Source of the DNA: Devosia rhodophyticola
Lineage (GTDB): Bacteria > Pseudomonadota > Alphaproteobacteria > Rhizobiales > Devosiaceae
Reading direction: 5' to 3'
Length of the DNA: 64,000 nucleotides
NCBI RefSeq assembly: GCF_028816475.1
Contig: NZ_CP118247.1
Coordinates: forward strand, 3,278,001-3,342,000
The translations under genes and the position numbers were made by a program. The notes beneath the pieces were generated by a model that did not search any database, was not told where the DNA came from, and saw only the letters and a list, made by a program, of their open reading frames with translations. Below are positions 8,713 through 17,823 of this stretch, one piece after another. Position 1 is the first letter of the stretch, and every line of letters begins with the position of its first letter.

Positions 8713-10842
8713 ATGACAACAGCGAAACCACAACAGACATCTGGCAATGGCGAAGCCGCCGATGATCTGATCGCTGAACTGGCAAAGTTGATGGCGCAGG
8801 ATGCGCAGGCCGAACGACCCGAAGCAAAGTCGACGCCTGAACCCGCCCCGACGCCAGTTCGAATTCCCGGTGTGACGCACGATACCAATGCGCCCAAGGA
8901 CACGGTTGTACCGCGCTCTGAACAGGTTCAACTTGAGCCCTCGCAAGGCGAAGTTCCTCCAGCGCAAGCCGACGGGCCTGTTGAGAAACAGTTTGTGCCG
9001 GCATCGCCGCAAACTCGGAGCGCGCCGCATCGTCCGGCACCTGACGAAAATGTAACGACGCCTGAGGTGGCATCTGATGACCATGACGCAATCGCTGACC
9101 TGATTGCGGCCGAAGCTGAATCCCCAACTCCGGCCGCGGAAAAAGCAGTGGACGAGCAGACGGACGCGCCAGAGCCTCTGGCGCTTTCGGGAAAGGGGTG
9201 GGCCGCATCAGAACATCTCACCCAGCCGTCCGGGCCGTCGTCACCGATTCGACGTGCCAATGTTCCCGTCGCGCCGTCAACGCCCGATGCAAGCGAGCAG
9301 TCTCATGCAGGCGGACGGGTTGAACCCGAGATGGGCACACCTGCCGGATCGTCACGCGATGACAATTTCAAGGTTGCGCCGATATTCGGATTGGGCGGTC
9401 CCAAAATCGATGGTCCATCCGAGGGCAATGCGCCTGAAACGCAGTCCAATGCTGCGGTGCAGGCAGAGTCGATTGTGGACAATACGCCGGTCGAGCCGTC
9501 AGTGACCGCTGACAAACCTCGGGTGGCTGAGAAGTCGGAGGATGTAAGTGCGGCGGAAACCGATCCAATTGCCGAGATCGAAAATCTGATTGGGCAGGCC
9601 GTTCGTGTGCACCTTGATCCGCAGCCAAAACCGGTGGCCAGCAATGCCTTGCGCGATCTGGCGGGGCAAGAGTCTCAATCGGCTCGGGTCGCACCGGAAT
9701 TAGCTTCTCATGAAGGCGGGTCGGACAGCGATGCAGCAATATTGGCTGCGGCGCAAAGCCGCGGCGCGGAGGTCAGTTGGGCCGACACGGGCGAAATTGA
9801 TGAAGCGGACGAATTGGACCCGCCACCGCGGTCCAACCGCAAGCGCCGAACAGGTGGTTTGACGCGCGCATTTGCGGGCCCAGTTGTTGCTGTAGCGCTG
9901 CTGCTTGTCGCCGGAATCGGGCTCTATTGGGTGCTTGGCATGGACGGGCCCGACAATGGTCCGGTGCCTACATTGTTGGCGGATACCACCCCAACAAAAG
10001 GTGCTCCTGAAACGCCACCCGCCGCTGAAACACCACAACAGTCTGTGGTTTTCAACGAGATTGACGGGGTAACGCCGACCGAAAATGAAACGCTGGTTTC
10101 CCGAGATCAAAGCCAGGCAGACGAAGTGACGCAACTGACAGCGTCAGCGGTCACTACGGAGGAAGGGCTGGCCAACCGCAAGGTGCGGACGGTTACCGTG
10201 CGCCCGGATGGAACGATCGTCAGTAGTGACGAGGCGGTTGCGGGGACGGCGATATTACCGGTTGACCGCCCTGACGTGCCCGATGTTCCGGGGGCTGGTA
10301 CTGCTTCACCTGAGTTGTTGGCCGCGGCATCGGGCGATGTCGCTACCGCTGTTGCTGCAACTGAACCCGAACCCGTAACCATTGCGCCGGCTACGCCCGG
10401 TTCGATGGTTCCGGCTGTGGATGGCAATGGCGTGCCCATTCCCGGAAAGACGGCTCCGGTGGCAATGCTGCGCCCCAGCACCTTTACCAACACCAACGTG
10501 GCTGCCCCACCGGTTGAAGTTGCGCCAACTGTGCCAACCTCGCCAATCAATGCCGTGGTTTCCGAGCCGACGCAGACAACGCAAACATCAGCAGTCAGCA
10601 CGGCGCCTGCCTATGTCCAACTGTCGTCCCAACGCTCTGAAGAAGATGCGCAGACAACGGTTGCCAATTTGCAGAGCCGTTTCGGAAGTCTATTCGGTGG
10701 TAGCTCATTGCAGATCCAAAGGGTCGATCTGGGGGCTAAGGGCATCTACTTTCGCGTACTGTTGCCATCGAGCTCGTTGCAGGTGGCCACCCAGACCTGT
10801 AGTAGCGTTAAAGCCAACGGTGGCGATTGCTTCGCATTTTAG
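8713..10842 (+). CDS. SPOR-domain membrane protein
   Basis: A 709-residue protein with a long, proline-, alanine- and glutamate-rich cytoplasmic region (about 1-375, probably disordered). A basic stop-transfer patch (KRRTGG) and one transmembrane helix (about 387-408) follow, then a periplasmic linker and a C-terminal SPOR domain (about 630-709; YVQLSSQRSEEDAQTTV ... YFRVLLPS). SPOR domains bind peptidoglycan stripped of stem peptides at division sites. The position between argS and scpA matches rhizobial genomes as I recall them. There nagZ usually follows, but here scpA follows directly. The role in division is inferred from the domain; no catalytic domain is visible. Confidence 0.85.
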   Translation: MTTAKPQQTSGNGEAADDLIAELAKLMAQDAQAERPEAKSTPEPAPTPVRIPGVTHDTNAPKDTVVPRSEQVQLEPSQGEVPPAQADGPVEKQFVPASPQTRSAPHRPAPDENVTTPEVASDDHDAIADLIAAEAESPTPAAEKAVDEQTDAPEPLALSGKGWAASEHLTQPSGPSSPIRRANVPVAPSTPDASEQSHAGGRVEPEMGTPAGSSRDDNFKVAPIFGLGGPKIDGPSEGNAPETQSNAAVQAESIVDNTPVEPSVTADKPRVAEKSEDVSAAETDPIAEIENLIGQAVRVHLDPQPKPVASNALRDLAGQESQSARVAPELASHEGGSDSDAAILAAAQSRGAEVSWADTGEIDEADELDPPPRSNRKRRTGGLTRAFAGPVVAVALLLVAGIGLYWVLGMDGPDNGPVPTLLADTTPTKGAPETPPAAETPQQSVVFNEIDGVTPTENETLVSRDQSQADEVTQLTASAVTTEEGLANRKVRTVTVRPDGTIVSSDEAVAGTAILPVDRPDVPDVPGAGTASPELLAAASGDVATAVAATEPEPVTIAPATPGSMVPAVDGNGVPIPGKTAPVAMLRPSTFTNTNVAAPPVEVAPTVPTSPINAVVSEPTQTTQTSAVSTAPAYVQLSSQRSEEDAQTTVANLQSRFGSLFGGSSLQIQRVDLGAKGIYFRVLLPSSSLQVATQTCSSVKANGGDCFAF

Positions 10843-10948
10843 CGCAAATTGTCCCAACGGACGGCGTCATTGCGCTTTGGCGCTTGACGCCGTCGCGCCG
10901 AAAACGCCAAGGTTTGCCATCAATTTACTCTGATGCGGCCTTATATTG

Positions 10949-11743
10949 ATGACGAGCGTGCCGACAGACTGGTTTGAAGCGCCACCGGCAGCCAACGCCG
11001 ATGATGTCATGTATGTTGACGTCAACGGCTATGAAGGACCGCTTGATCTTTTGCTGGAGCTGGCGCGGCGGCAAAAAGTCGATCTCGGGGCGATTTCCGT
11101 ATTGGCTCTGGCCGAGCAATATCTTGGTTTTATCGAAACCATTCGCGAAAAGCGCATTGAAATTGCTGCCGATTATCTGGTGATGGCGGCATGGCTGGCC
11201 TATCTCAAGAGCCGGTTGATGGTGCCGCAGGCGAGTAGCGACGATGAACCGTCCGGCGAGATGCTGGCGGCAATGCTGCAATTCCGACTCAAGCGTCTGG
11301 AAGCGATGCGGCGCTCGGCCAGCCTGTTGATGAACCGACCCAGACTTGGGTATCAAGTTTATCCGCGCGGTAGGCCGGAGCCAATTGCGGTTAGCCGACG
11401 CAGCGTTTGGGAGGCGTCTCTTTTTGATTTGATCCGGGCGTATTCGTCGTTGCGAGACCGCTCAGCGGTGACCGACTACGCGCCGACCCTGCGTAGCGTA
11501 TGGTCGTTGCAGGAGGCGAGCGACATTCTGGTGCGGCTCATCGGCGAGAGTTTTGACTGGGTGCCGATGGATCAATATCTGGCGGAATATCTGGGCACAC
11601 CAATGGAGCGCGCAACCGTTCGGGCATCCAGTTTTTCGGCAAGCCTCGAATTAGTGCGGCAGGGCATGATTGATCTGCGGCAAACCGAGACATTTGGACC
11701 AATTTTGATGCGCAGGCGCAGGAATGAAGACGGTGATGTGTGA
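10949..11743 (+). CDS. scpA: Segregation and condensation protein A
   Basis: The 264-residue kleisin subunit of the SMC-ScpA-ScpB condensin, which compacts and helps segregate the chromosome. The N-terminal motif YEGPLDLLLELARRQKVDL and the following SVLALAEQYLGFIE and LAYLKSRLMVP segments are diagnostic. The C-terminal winged helix lies at about 190-260. I used the ATG at 10949; a TTG directly before it at 10946 is in frame. The stop overlaps the scpB start by four bases (GTGA), so the two are translationally coupled. The smc gene is not in this window. Confidence 0.95.
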   Translation: MTSVPTDWFEAPPAANADDVMYVDVNGYEGPLDLLLELARRQKVDLGAISVLALAEQYLGFIETIREKRIEIAADYLVMAAWLAYLKSRLMVPQASSDDEPSGEMLAAMLQFRLKRLEAMRRSASLLMNRPRLGYQVYPRGRPEPIAVSRRSVWEASLFDLIRAYSSLRDRSAVTDYAPTLRSVWSLQEASDILVRLIGESFDWVPMDQYLAEYLGTPMERATVRASSFSASLELVRQGMIDLRQTETFGPILMRRRRNEDGDV

Positions 11744-12417
11744 GCGCGGATAATATGCAGTCCGAGTACCGGGAGGTTGGGGAGCGCAATTTGCGTATTC
11801 TTGAAGCTTTGCTATTCGCATCGCGTGAACCTCTTACGGAAACGCAGTTGGCGACCTATCTTGGCGAGGGGGCGGACGTGGTGAGCCTGCTCGAAGTTCT
11901 GGCTCAGCGATATTCCCAGCGTGGGGTCAATTTGGTTCAGCGCGGTGGCGGTTGGGCCTTTCGAACTGCCGAAGATTTGGGACTGCTGCTGCGCCGCGAA
12001 GAGGAGGAAAATCGCCCCCTGTCGCGTCCGGCACTAGAAACTTTGTCGATCATTGCCTATCACCAGCCAACCACGAGGGCCGAAATTGAAGAAGTTCGCG
12101 GCGTGGCGACAGGCAAAGGGACGATCGACATTTTAATGGAAGCGGGGTGGGTCCGGATGCGCGGTCGTCGGCGAACCCCAGGTCGACCGGTAACCTATGG
12201 AACGACCGAGGCTTTTCTGGACCATTTTGGTCTGGAAACATTGGGTGATCTTCCCGGCCTGGAAGAACTGAAGGGGGCGGGACTGCTGTCGGGGCGATTG
12301 CCACCTTCGATGCAAATTCCACTGCCATTTGACGGCGCGCTTCGGGATGACGAAGACCCGCTTGATGAGGGGGACCCATCGGGTGATGAAGTTATGGAAG
12401 ACAATTCACAGCCATGA
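11740..12417 (+). CDS. scpB: Segregation and condensation protein B
   Basis: A 225-residue protein made of two winged-helix domains that binds the ScpA kleisin as a dimer. Typical motifs are LEALLFASREPLTE near the start and LETLSIIAYHQPTTRAEIE in the second domain, followed by RGRRRTPGRPVTYGTT. The acidic C-terminal tail (about 195-225) is not part of the conserved fold. The GTG start at 11740 overlaps the scpA stop; an ATG at 11755 is an alternative. The stop overlaps the next gene's start (ATGA), which places the ABC ATPase in the same operon. Confidence 0.95.
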   Translation: MSADNMQSEYREVGERNLRILEALLFASREPLTETQLATYLGEGADVVSLLEVLAQRYSQRGVNLVQRGGGWAFRTAEDLGLLLRREEEENRPLSRPALETLSIIAYHQPTTRAEIEEVRGVATGKGTIDILMEAGWVRMRGRRRTPGRPVTYGTTEAFLDHFGLETLGDLPGLEELKGAGLLSGRLPPSMQIPLPFDGALRDDEDPLDEGDPSGDEVMEDNSQP

Positions 12418-13522
12418 ATACAACAGATACGCGCGACGAACTGACGGGTTGGGGCGCGCGCGGCACCTCTGGCGTTAGCTTTGCGTCGGCGCTCAAATTT
12501 GACAATGTCGATGTAGCGCTTGGTGGGCGCACTGTTCTCGATAAATTTGAGCTTCAGTTGAACCCGGGCGAAATCGTGTGTCTGCTTGGTGAGTCCGGGT
12601 CGGGAAAGTCAACGGCACTGCGGGTCGCCGCCGGTATTCAGGCGGTTCACGGTGGACGCGTCTGGATCAATGATGAGGTTGTGTCGGCGCCCCATCGAAC
12701 GTTGCCACCAGATCAGCGCGGCATTGGCTTGATGTTCCAGGATTTTGCTCTGTTCCCACATTTAAGTGTTCTGCAAAATGTGTGTTTCGGGCTTAAGGGG
12801 CTGGGCAAGGCAAACGCGCTGGTGCAAGGGCGTGCGGCGTTGCGGCGAGTCGGGCTTGGGGGCGGGAAGGGGACTTTCCGCACGTGCTTTCAGGCGGACA
12901 GCAGCAGCGTTTGGCCCTTGCACGAAGTGTTGCGCCACGCCCGGGGCTGCTTTTGCTCGATGAGCCTTTCTCGAGCCTGGATGCCCGCCTACGCGAAACC
13001 GTGCGCACGGAAACACTGGCGGTTCTGCGCGAAACCCATGCAACTAGCCTCATCGTCACCCATGATCCCGAGGAGGCGATGGTGCTGGGCGACCGCGTTG
13101 CGCTGTTGCGGCAAGGCCGGATTGTGCAGATCGGCACTGCGGCGGAGGTTTATCGCCAGCCCATCGACCTGAGTGCTGCGCGGTTTTTTTCACCATTGAG
13201 TGAACTTGAGGCGATTGTGAAAGACGGTCACGCGGAAACACCTCTTGGACCGCTGGCAACACCTGGCCTTGCCGAGGGTAGTGCCGTGACCATTGCGATC
13301 AGGCCTGCCGGGGGCGTCGAAATAGCGCAGCAGGGGCCGGGCGTTATTGGGCGTATTGTGTCAAAACGTGATGCAATTGGCGTGGACATATGCGAGGTCA
13401 AGGTCAATGGTATTGACGAACCGGTCGGTGTTCGACAACCGTCAAATGCGGCGCTGGCAGTCGGGCAGGAAGTGTTCCTTGCGCTAAATGGGGAACACGT
13501 TCTTGTGTTTGGGCGCGATTAA
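12414..13522 (+). pseudogene. Orphan ABC transporter ATPase (FbpC/PotA-like), split by a frameshift
   Basis: The 5' part (from 12414) carries the Walker A motif GESGSGKST and the Q-loop FQDFALFPH. The 3' part, in another frame from about 12860, carries the signature LSGGQQQR, Walker B LLLLDEP, the D-loop SSLDAR, the H-loop THDPEEA and a C-terminal TOBE-like domain. Adding one G to the G run at 12858-12862 joins the two into one continuous protein of about 369 residues (GLGGREGDFPHVLSGGQQQR). As read, neither half would be functional. The organisation matches importer ATPases for iron, polyamine or thiamine. No permease or binding protein lies nearby, so the substrate is unknown. The start overlaps scpB by four bases. 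The break could be a real mutation or a homopolymer error. Confidence 0.85.
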
Positions 13523-13581
13523 ACCTATTTCTCAAGGTATCAAAAGCGTCTAACAGCGAATTTAGAGTTTAGGAGTTTATC

Positions 13582-13794
13582 ATGCACGCACCAGGTATTT
13601 GGGGCATTCTCGTCGTCGCCGTTGTTGTTATTCTTCTATTCGGTCGGGGCAAGATCTCGGGCGTGATGGGCGAAGTTGCCACCGGCATCAAGGCTTTCCA
13701 AAAAGGCATGAAGGACGATGACAAGCCATCTGAGCGTATTGATACCGCGACAACGGTTGACGCACGCGAAGTTGACAAGAGCAAAGACGCCTAA
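13582..13794 (+). CDS. tatA: Sec-independent protein translocase TatA
   Basis: A 70-residue pore-forming subunit of the twin-arginine export system, which moves folded proteins across the inner membrane. It has a short periplasmic N-terminus, one transmembrane helix (about 7-21), the FGRGKI hinge typical of TatA, and an amphipathic helix ([17 protein letters not shown]) followed by a charged tail. AGGAG at 13571-13575 is a well-placed ribosome binding site. It is the first gene of a tatA-tatB-tatC cluster in the usual order. Confidence 0.95.
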   Translation: MHAPGIWGILVVAVVVILLFGRGKISGVMGEVATGIKAFQKGMKDDDKPSERIDTATTVDAREVDKSKDA

Positions 13795-13859
13795 CAGCAT
13801 CACTTTAATTTCCGGCGACCAAACAGGCTGCCGTATGGGTGCACCAAGGGAATACACAT

Positions 13860-14675
13860 ATGCTCGGTTTCGGCTGGTCTGAAATGATGATCATCGGCGT
13901 CGTGGCGCTGATCGTTATCGGGCCGAAAGATTTGCCCATGGTCATGGGGCGCGTCGGCAAGGTAATTGGTCAGATCAAACGCATGGGCAATGAGTTCCAG
14001 CGCGAGATCAACAAGACCACCGGTCTGAACGAAATTCGCAATCTGCGCAGTTCGATTACCGAGCCGCTCAAGAAAACTACGGACGAAATCCGCAAAGAGT
14101 TCAATGCGTTGACGCCTACAGGCGTTGAGCCGTCGGGTGCATTGAAGCCCAAGGATCCCAAAGTCGAAAGTGTCGTCGATGAAATTCATGCCGCCGCTGG
14201 CATGACTACTGCGAGCGCTAAAACCGAGCCACTCAAGGCTAATCCTGCACCCAAAAAGAAGCCTGCCAAGGCCAAGGCCGTCAATTCGAGCCGTGTCGCG
14301 TCAAATGATCTGGCGGCTGTCGGGACCGCAAGACCTGAAGCTGCCACATCAAAAAATGCTGCCGGGACCAGTACTGCCCGAGCCAGGCCATCGCGGGCGA
14401 AAGCCACGACAACCGCGAAACCTGCGGCAGCCAGGAAGGCGACGGCAAATTCCTCTTTCGCCCAAGTTGAGGCAGGCACAGCGCCGGGTTCGAAGCCTGC
14501 AGCCAAGAAAACCGTGACCAAGAAGGCCGCTGTCAGAAAGCCGGCAGCGAAAAAGGCCACGCCTCGCAAAGCTGCGGTTGAAAAACCTGTTGCCAGGAGC
14601 ACGAATTCGGAGGCATCGGCAAACAAGCTTGACGTAGGCACCGTCACGGACAGCGCGAAAGCCGGGGAAGTTTAA
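13860..14675 (+). CDS. tatB: Sec-independent protein translocase TatB
   Basis: The substrate-receptor partner of TatC. I chose the ATG at 13860 over the frame's first ATG at 13839 because AAGGG sits nine bases upstream and the product then starts MLGFGWSEMMIIG like other TatB proteins. The N-terminal helix ends in the IGPKDLPMVMGRVGK hinge, followed by an amphipathic helix. From about residue 105 the protein is a long lysine- and alanine-rich tail with many KKPA-type units, ending near residue 271. This low-complexity tail is longer than in enterobacterial TatB (about 170 residues) and is probably disordered and DNA-like in its basic charge; its role is unknown. Confidence 0.93.
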   Translation: MLGFGWSEMMIIGVVALIVIGPKDLPMVMGRVGKVIGQIKRMGNEFQREINKTTGLNEIRNLRSSITEPLKKTTDEIRKEFNALTPTGVEPSGALKPKDPKVESVVDEIHAAAGMTTASAKTEPLKANPAPKKKPAKAKAVNSSRVASNDLAAVGTARPEAATSKNAAGTSTARARPSRAKATTTAKPAAARKATANSSFAQVEAGTAPGSKPAAKKTVTKKAAVRKPAAKKATPRKAAVEKPVARSTNSEASANKLDVGTVTDSAKAGEV

Positions 14676-14678
14676 GAC

Positions 14679-15485
14679 ATGGTCGACGCGCCGCAGATTG
14701 AAAATAAATCCACGGACGACGAGCTGGTAGGAAGCGAAGCCCCGCTGCTCGAGCATCTGATCGAATTGCGAAAGCGGCTGATCTATTCGGCGATAGCTCT
14801 AGTCGCACTGATGATCATTTGTTTTATTTTTGCCGGGCAGATATTCAACATTTTGTTGGGGCCATACCGGTCGATCTATTCCAATCCCGGTGATCTGGAA
14901 CTTATTTATACCGCCCCTCAGGAATTTTTCTTCACCCAGCTCAATCTGGCGTTCTTTGGCGCGATGTTCCTGGGGTTTCCGTTCCTTGCTTCGCAAATTT
15001 ATATGTTTGTGGCGCCAGGCCTATACAAGCATGAACGCAAGGCCTTCCTACCGTATCTGATCGCAACGCCGATATTTTTCCTTTTGGGCGTCTGTATGGT
15101 CTATTTTGCGGTTCTGCCGATGGCATTGCATTTCTTTGCTGGCATGCAGACTGACGAAATCAAGATGCTGACCAGCGTTTCGGAATATCTGGGGTTGGCT
15201 ATGACGCTGATCCTCGCGTTTGGCGTCTGTTTTCAGTTGCCGGTCGTCCTCACGCTGCTGGCTCAGATTGATCTGGTAAACGTGGCCCAACTCAAGGTGG
15301 GGCGGCGTTACGCTGTGGTCGGTATCTTGCTGTTTGCTGCGTTCATCACGCCGCCAGACCCAATTTCTCAGCTTGGCCTTGCCCTGCCAATGTACCTGCT
15401 TTACGAGCTTTCCATCATGTCGGTGCGCTGGGTTGAGCGCAAACGCGCGGCTGCTGAAGCTGCTCGGGATGCCGATCTGTCGTAA
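14679..15485 (+). CDS. tatC: Sec-independent protein translocase TatC
   Basis: A 268-residue polytopic membrane protein and the docking subunit that recognises the twin-arginine signal peptide. It has the conserved N-terminal LLEHLIELRKRLI motif with the key glutamate, the periplasmic YTAPQEFF motif, and about six hydrophobic segments. It ends with a basic cytoplasmic tail. It begins three bases after the tatB stop, so tatABC is one transcript. The length is normal for the family. Confidence 0.96.
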   Translation: MVDAPQIENKSTDDELVGSEAPLLEHLIELRKRLIYSAIALVALMIICFIFAGQIFNILLGPYRSIYSNPGDLELIYTAPQEFFFTQLNLAFFGAMFLGFPFLASQIYMFVAPGLYKHERKAFLPYLIATPIFFLLGVCMVYFAVLPMALHFFAGMQTDEIKMLTSVSEYLGLAMTLILAFGVCFQLPVVLTLLAQIDLVNVAQLKVGRRYAVVGILLFAAFITPPDPISQLGLALPMYLLYELSIMSVRWVERKRAAAEAARDADLS

Positions 15486-15542
15486 TCAGGGTTTTTATTT
15501 TACCCGCAATTCAGAGGCAGGTCCGTCGGGGCCTGACTGAAC

Positions 15543-16883
15543 ATGTTCGATATCAAGTGGATTCGTAACAACGCCGAAGCCTTTGATGCCGCTATGTTGC
15601 GTCGCAAGGGCGATTTTGCGACGGCAGCGGATCTGTTGAACATCGATGATCGGCGCCGTGACATCATCGTGCGGCTCAACGATGCGCAGGAAAAGCGCAA
15701 CGCGATGTCCAAGCAAATCGGTCAAGCCAAGGCGCAAAAGGATGAGGCGAAGGCTTCTGAGTTGATGGCTGAGGTCGCCCGCCTAAAAGATATTATCCCA
15801 GTAGCGGAAGCTGATGAACGCCTGGTTGAGCAGGAACTGCACGTCGCCTTGTCTGTCCTGCCAAATTTGGTTTTCGATGATGTGCCGCAGGGCAATGACG
15901 AAAGCGACAATGTTGAATATTTCGGCAGAAACGGTACGGAGGAAACGGTTGCCAACGTTCGTGCGTCCAAGCCTGAATTTAGTTTTGCGCCCAAGGAGCA
16001 TTTTGAAATTGGTGAGGCCAATGACGGGATGGATTTTGAAGTTGCGACAAAAATTTCCGGCAGTCGCTTTGTCGTGCTCAAGGGCCAGATAGCGCGACTG
16101 GAGCGCGCTCTTGGCCAATTCATGCTGGATCTGCACACAACCGAACATGGCTATACCGAAGTTCAGCCGCCGCTGCTGGTTCGGGACGAAGCGCTGTTCG
16201 GCACCAATCAGCTGCCCAAATTTGAGGAAGACCTGTTTTTCGCAGGGCATGGAGACGGCCGGCTGGCGCTGATCCCGACTGCAGAAGTGCCGCTGACCAA
16301 TCTGGTTCGAGAATCAATTCTGTCCGAGGAAGAGTTGCCGTTGCGGTTTTCGGCTTTGACGCCGTGCTTTCGCTCAGAGGCGGGATCGGCGGGGCGCGAC
16401 ACACGGGGAATGTTGCGGCAGCACCAGTTCAACAAAGTCGAGATGGTTTCGATCACGCTGCCCAATGCGTCCTTCGATGAGCATGAACGGATGCTGGGAT
16501 GTGCCGAGGCAGTGTTGAAAAAACTGGGGCTGCACTATCGGGTGATGGATTTGTGTACCGGCGATATCGGGTTTGGCGCAAAACGCACCTATGATCTGGA
16601 AGTGTGGTTGCCAGGGCAGGATACCTATCGCGAAATTTCGTCCGTATCAATTTGCGGCGATTTTCAGGCGCGGCGGATGAACACGCAATATCGTCCTGGC
16701 GGCGGTGAAAAACTCAAAGGCGGTCTGCCGTTCGTGCATACGCTTAACGGGTCGGGAACTGCTGTTGGGCGGTGTCTGATTGCGGTGCTGGAAAACTATC
16801 AGCAGGAAGACGGATCGGTTTTGATCCCCGATGTGCTGAAGTCGTATATGGGTGGGCTGACCTCCATTGGTGGGCGTAGTTGA
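15543..16883 (+). CDS. serS: Serine--tRNA ligase
   Basis: Class II synthetase of 446 residues that charges tRNA-Ser and also tRNA-Sec where present. The N-terminal long antiparallel coiled coil that grips the tRNA long arm is visible at about 30-105. Motif 2 is [20 protein letters not shown] and motif 3 is [19 protein letters not shown]. The TAEVPLTN active-site segment lies between. The length (usual 420-450) indicates an intact gene. It lies in the tatC-serS-surE run, and its stop overlaps the upstream in-frame extension of surE. Confidence 0.97.
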   Translation: MFDIKWIRNNAEAFDAAMLRRKGDFATAADLLNIDDRRRDIIVRLNDAQEKRNAMSKQIGQAKAQKDEAKASELMAEVARLKDIIPVAEADERLVEQELHVALSVLPNLVFDDVPQGNDESDNVEYFGRNGTEETVANVRASKPEFSFAPKEHFEIGEANDGMDFEVATKISGSRFVVLKGQIARLERALGQFMLDLHTTEHGYTEVQPPLLVRDEALFGTNQLPKFEEDLFFAGHGDGRLALIPTAEVPLTNLVRESILSEEELPLRFSALTPCFRSEAGSAGRDTRGMLRQHQFNKVEMVSITLPNASFDEHERMLGCAEAVLKKLGLHYRVMDLCTGDIGFGAKRTYDLEVWLPGQDTYREISSVSICGDFQARRMNTQYRPGGGEKLKGGLPFVHTLNGSGTAVGRCLIAVLENYQQEDGSVLIPDVLKSYMGGLTSIGGRS

Positions 16884-16891
16884 GCCGGTCC

Positions 16892-17653
16892 ATGCGCATT
16901 TTGATCACCAATGATGATGGCGTTGACGCGCCCGGCATTGCCATAATGCGCAAGATTGCGCAGTCGATTTCCGACGATGTCTGGATCGTGGCGCCGGATG
17001 GCAATCAAAGTGGAGCAGGGCATCGGTTTACGCTTGGACGAGAACTCTCGTTCGACCAACGCGAGCCGCAAGTGTTTGCAGTGGTTGGCGGGTCGCCGGC
17101 TGACTGTGTGGTCGCGGGATATACCCATTTGCTCAAGGATCGCGCGCCTGACTTGGTGCTGTCTGGGGTCAACCAGGGCCAAAACCTGGGGGATATCATC
17201 AATTGCTCGGGCACCGCTGCTGGCGCGCGCGAAGGTACTATGCAGGGCTCGCTGAGCATTGCGATGAGCCAAGCCGTCGACTATCAGGCGGGGAGCGACG
17301 TTGTCTGGGACAACGCCATTCAACATGGCGCGGCTGTCGTGCGGGCAATTGTTGCTCAGGCCCAGGGGCTTGATACCTACTATAATGTCAATTTCCCGCT
17401 TTGCGCGCCGACCGAAGTCAGCGGCATAGAGGTCGTGCCGCACCAGCGCTTCTCGCGCTCGGCCTTCCAATATTATGCCAGCGACAATGTCGGAAAATTT
17501 TTCATCGCGATTCCTGAAACGCCGATGCCGCTGGAGCGCACCCATGATTTTGAGGTGCTGCACAAGGACAGCGCCATCACTGTGACCCCGCTTAGCCTTA
17601 TGCAGACCGATATGGGAACCGTTGGTCGCCTGCAGGGAAAGCTGGTGCTTTAG
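16892..17653 (+). CDS. surE: 5'/3'-nucleotidase SurE
   Basis: A 253-residue survival protein E, a metal-dependent nucleoside monophosphatase that also acts on short polyphosphate. The N-terminus MRILITNDDG holds the metal-binding DD pair (8-9), followed by the conserved PDGNQSG, GVNQGQNLGD and NCSGTAAGAREG motifs. I used the ATG at 16892 because SurE proteins begin with this motif; an in-frame TTG at 16880 overlaps the serS stop. In many proteobacteria surE is followed by pcm, but here the next gene is a LysM/M23 lipoprotein. Confidence 0.96.
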   Translation: MRILITNDDGVDAPGIAIMRKIAQSISDDVWIVAPDGNQSGAGHRFTLGRELSFDQREPQVFAVVGGSPADCVVAGYTHLLKDRAPDLVLSGVNQGQNLGDIINCSGTAAGAREGTMQGSLSIAMSQAVDYQAGSDVVWDNAIQHGAAVVRAIVAQAQGLDTYYNVNFPLCAPTEVSGIEVVPHQRFSRSAFQYYASDNVGKFFIAIPETPMPLERTHDFEVLHKDSAITVTPLSLMQTDMGTVGRLQGKLVL

Positions 17654-17823
17654 CGCAACAGCGCCGCGATTTTGCCAACGCGTGCACCCGGTTTGGTCTT
17701 AACCTTACCCAATTCAGAATCCCGATCACTAAACTTTGCGCAAATCGCATCGACTTTAAACTCGTCTTTACCTTACCGGCCTAGATTCAGGCTTGTGTTG
17801 AGTACCTGCGTACGAGTGAACTG

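Noticed and set aside
12858..12862. Phase-variable G tract in the ABC ATPase
   Set aside because: Five Gs is too short for typical slippage-based switching, and core-operon transporters are rarely phase variable.
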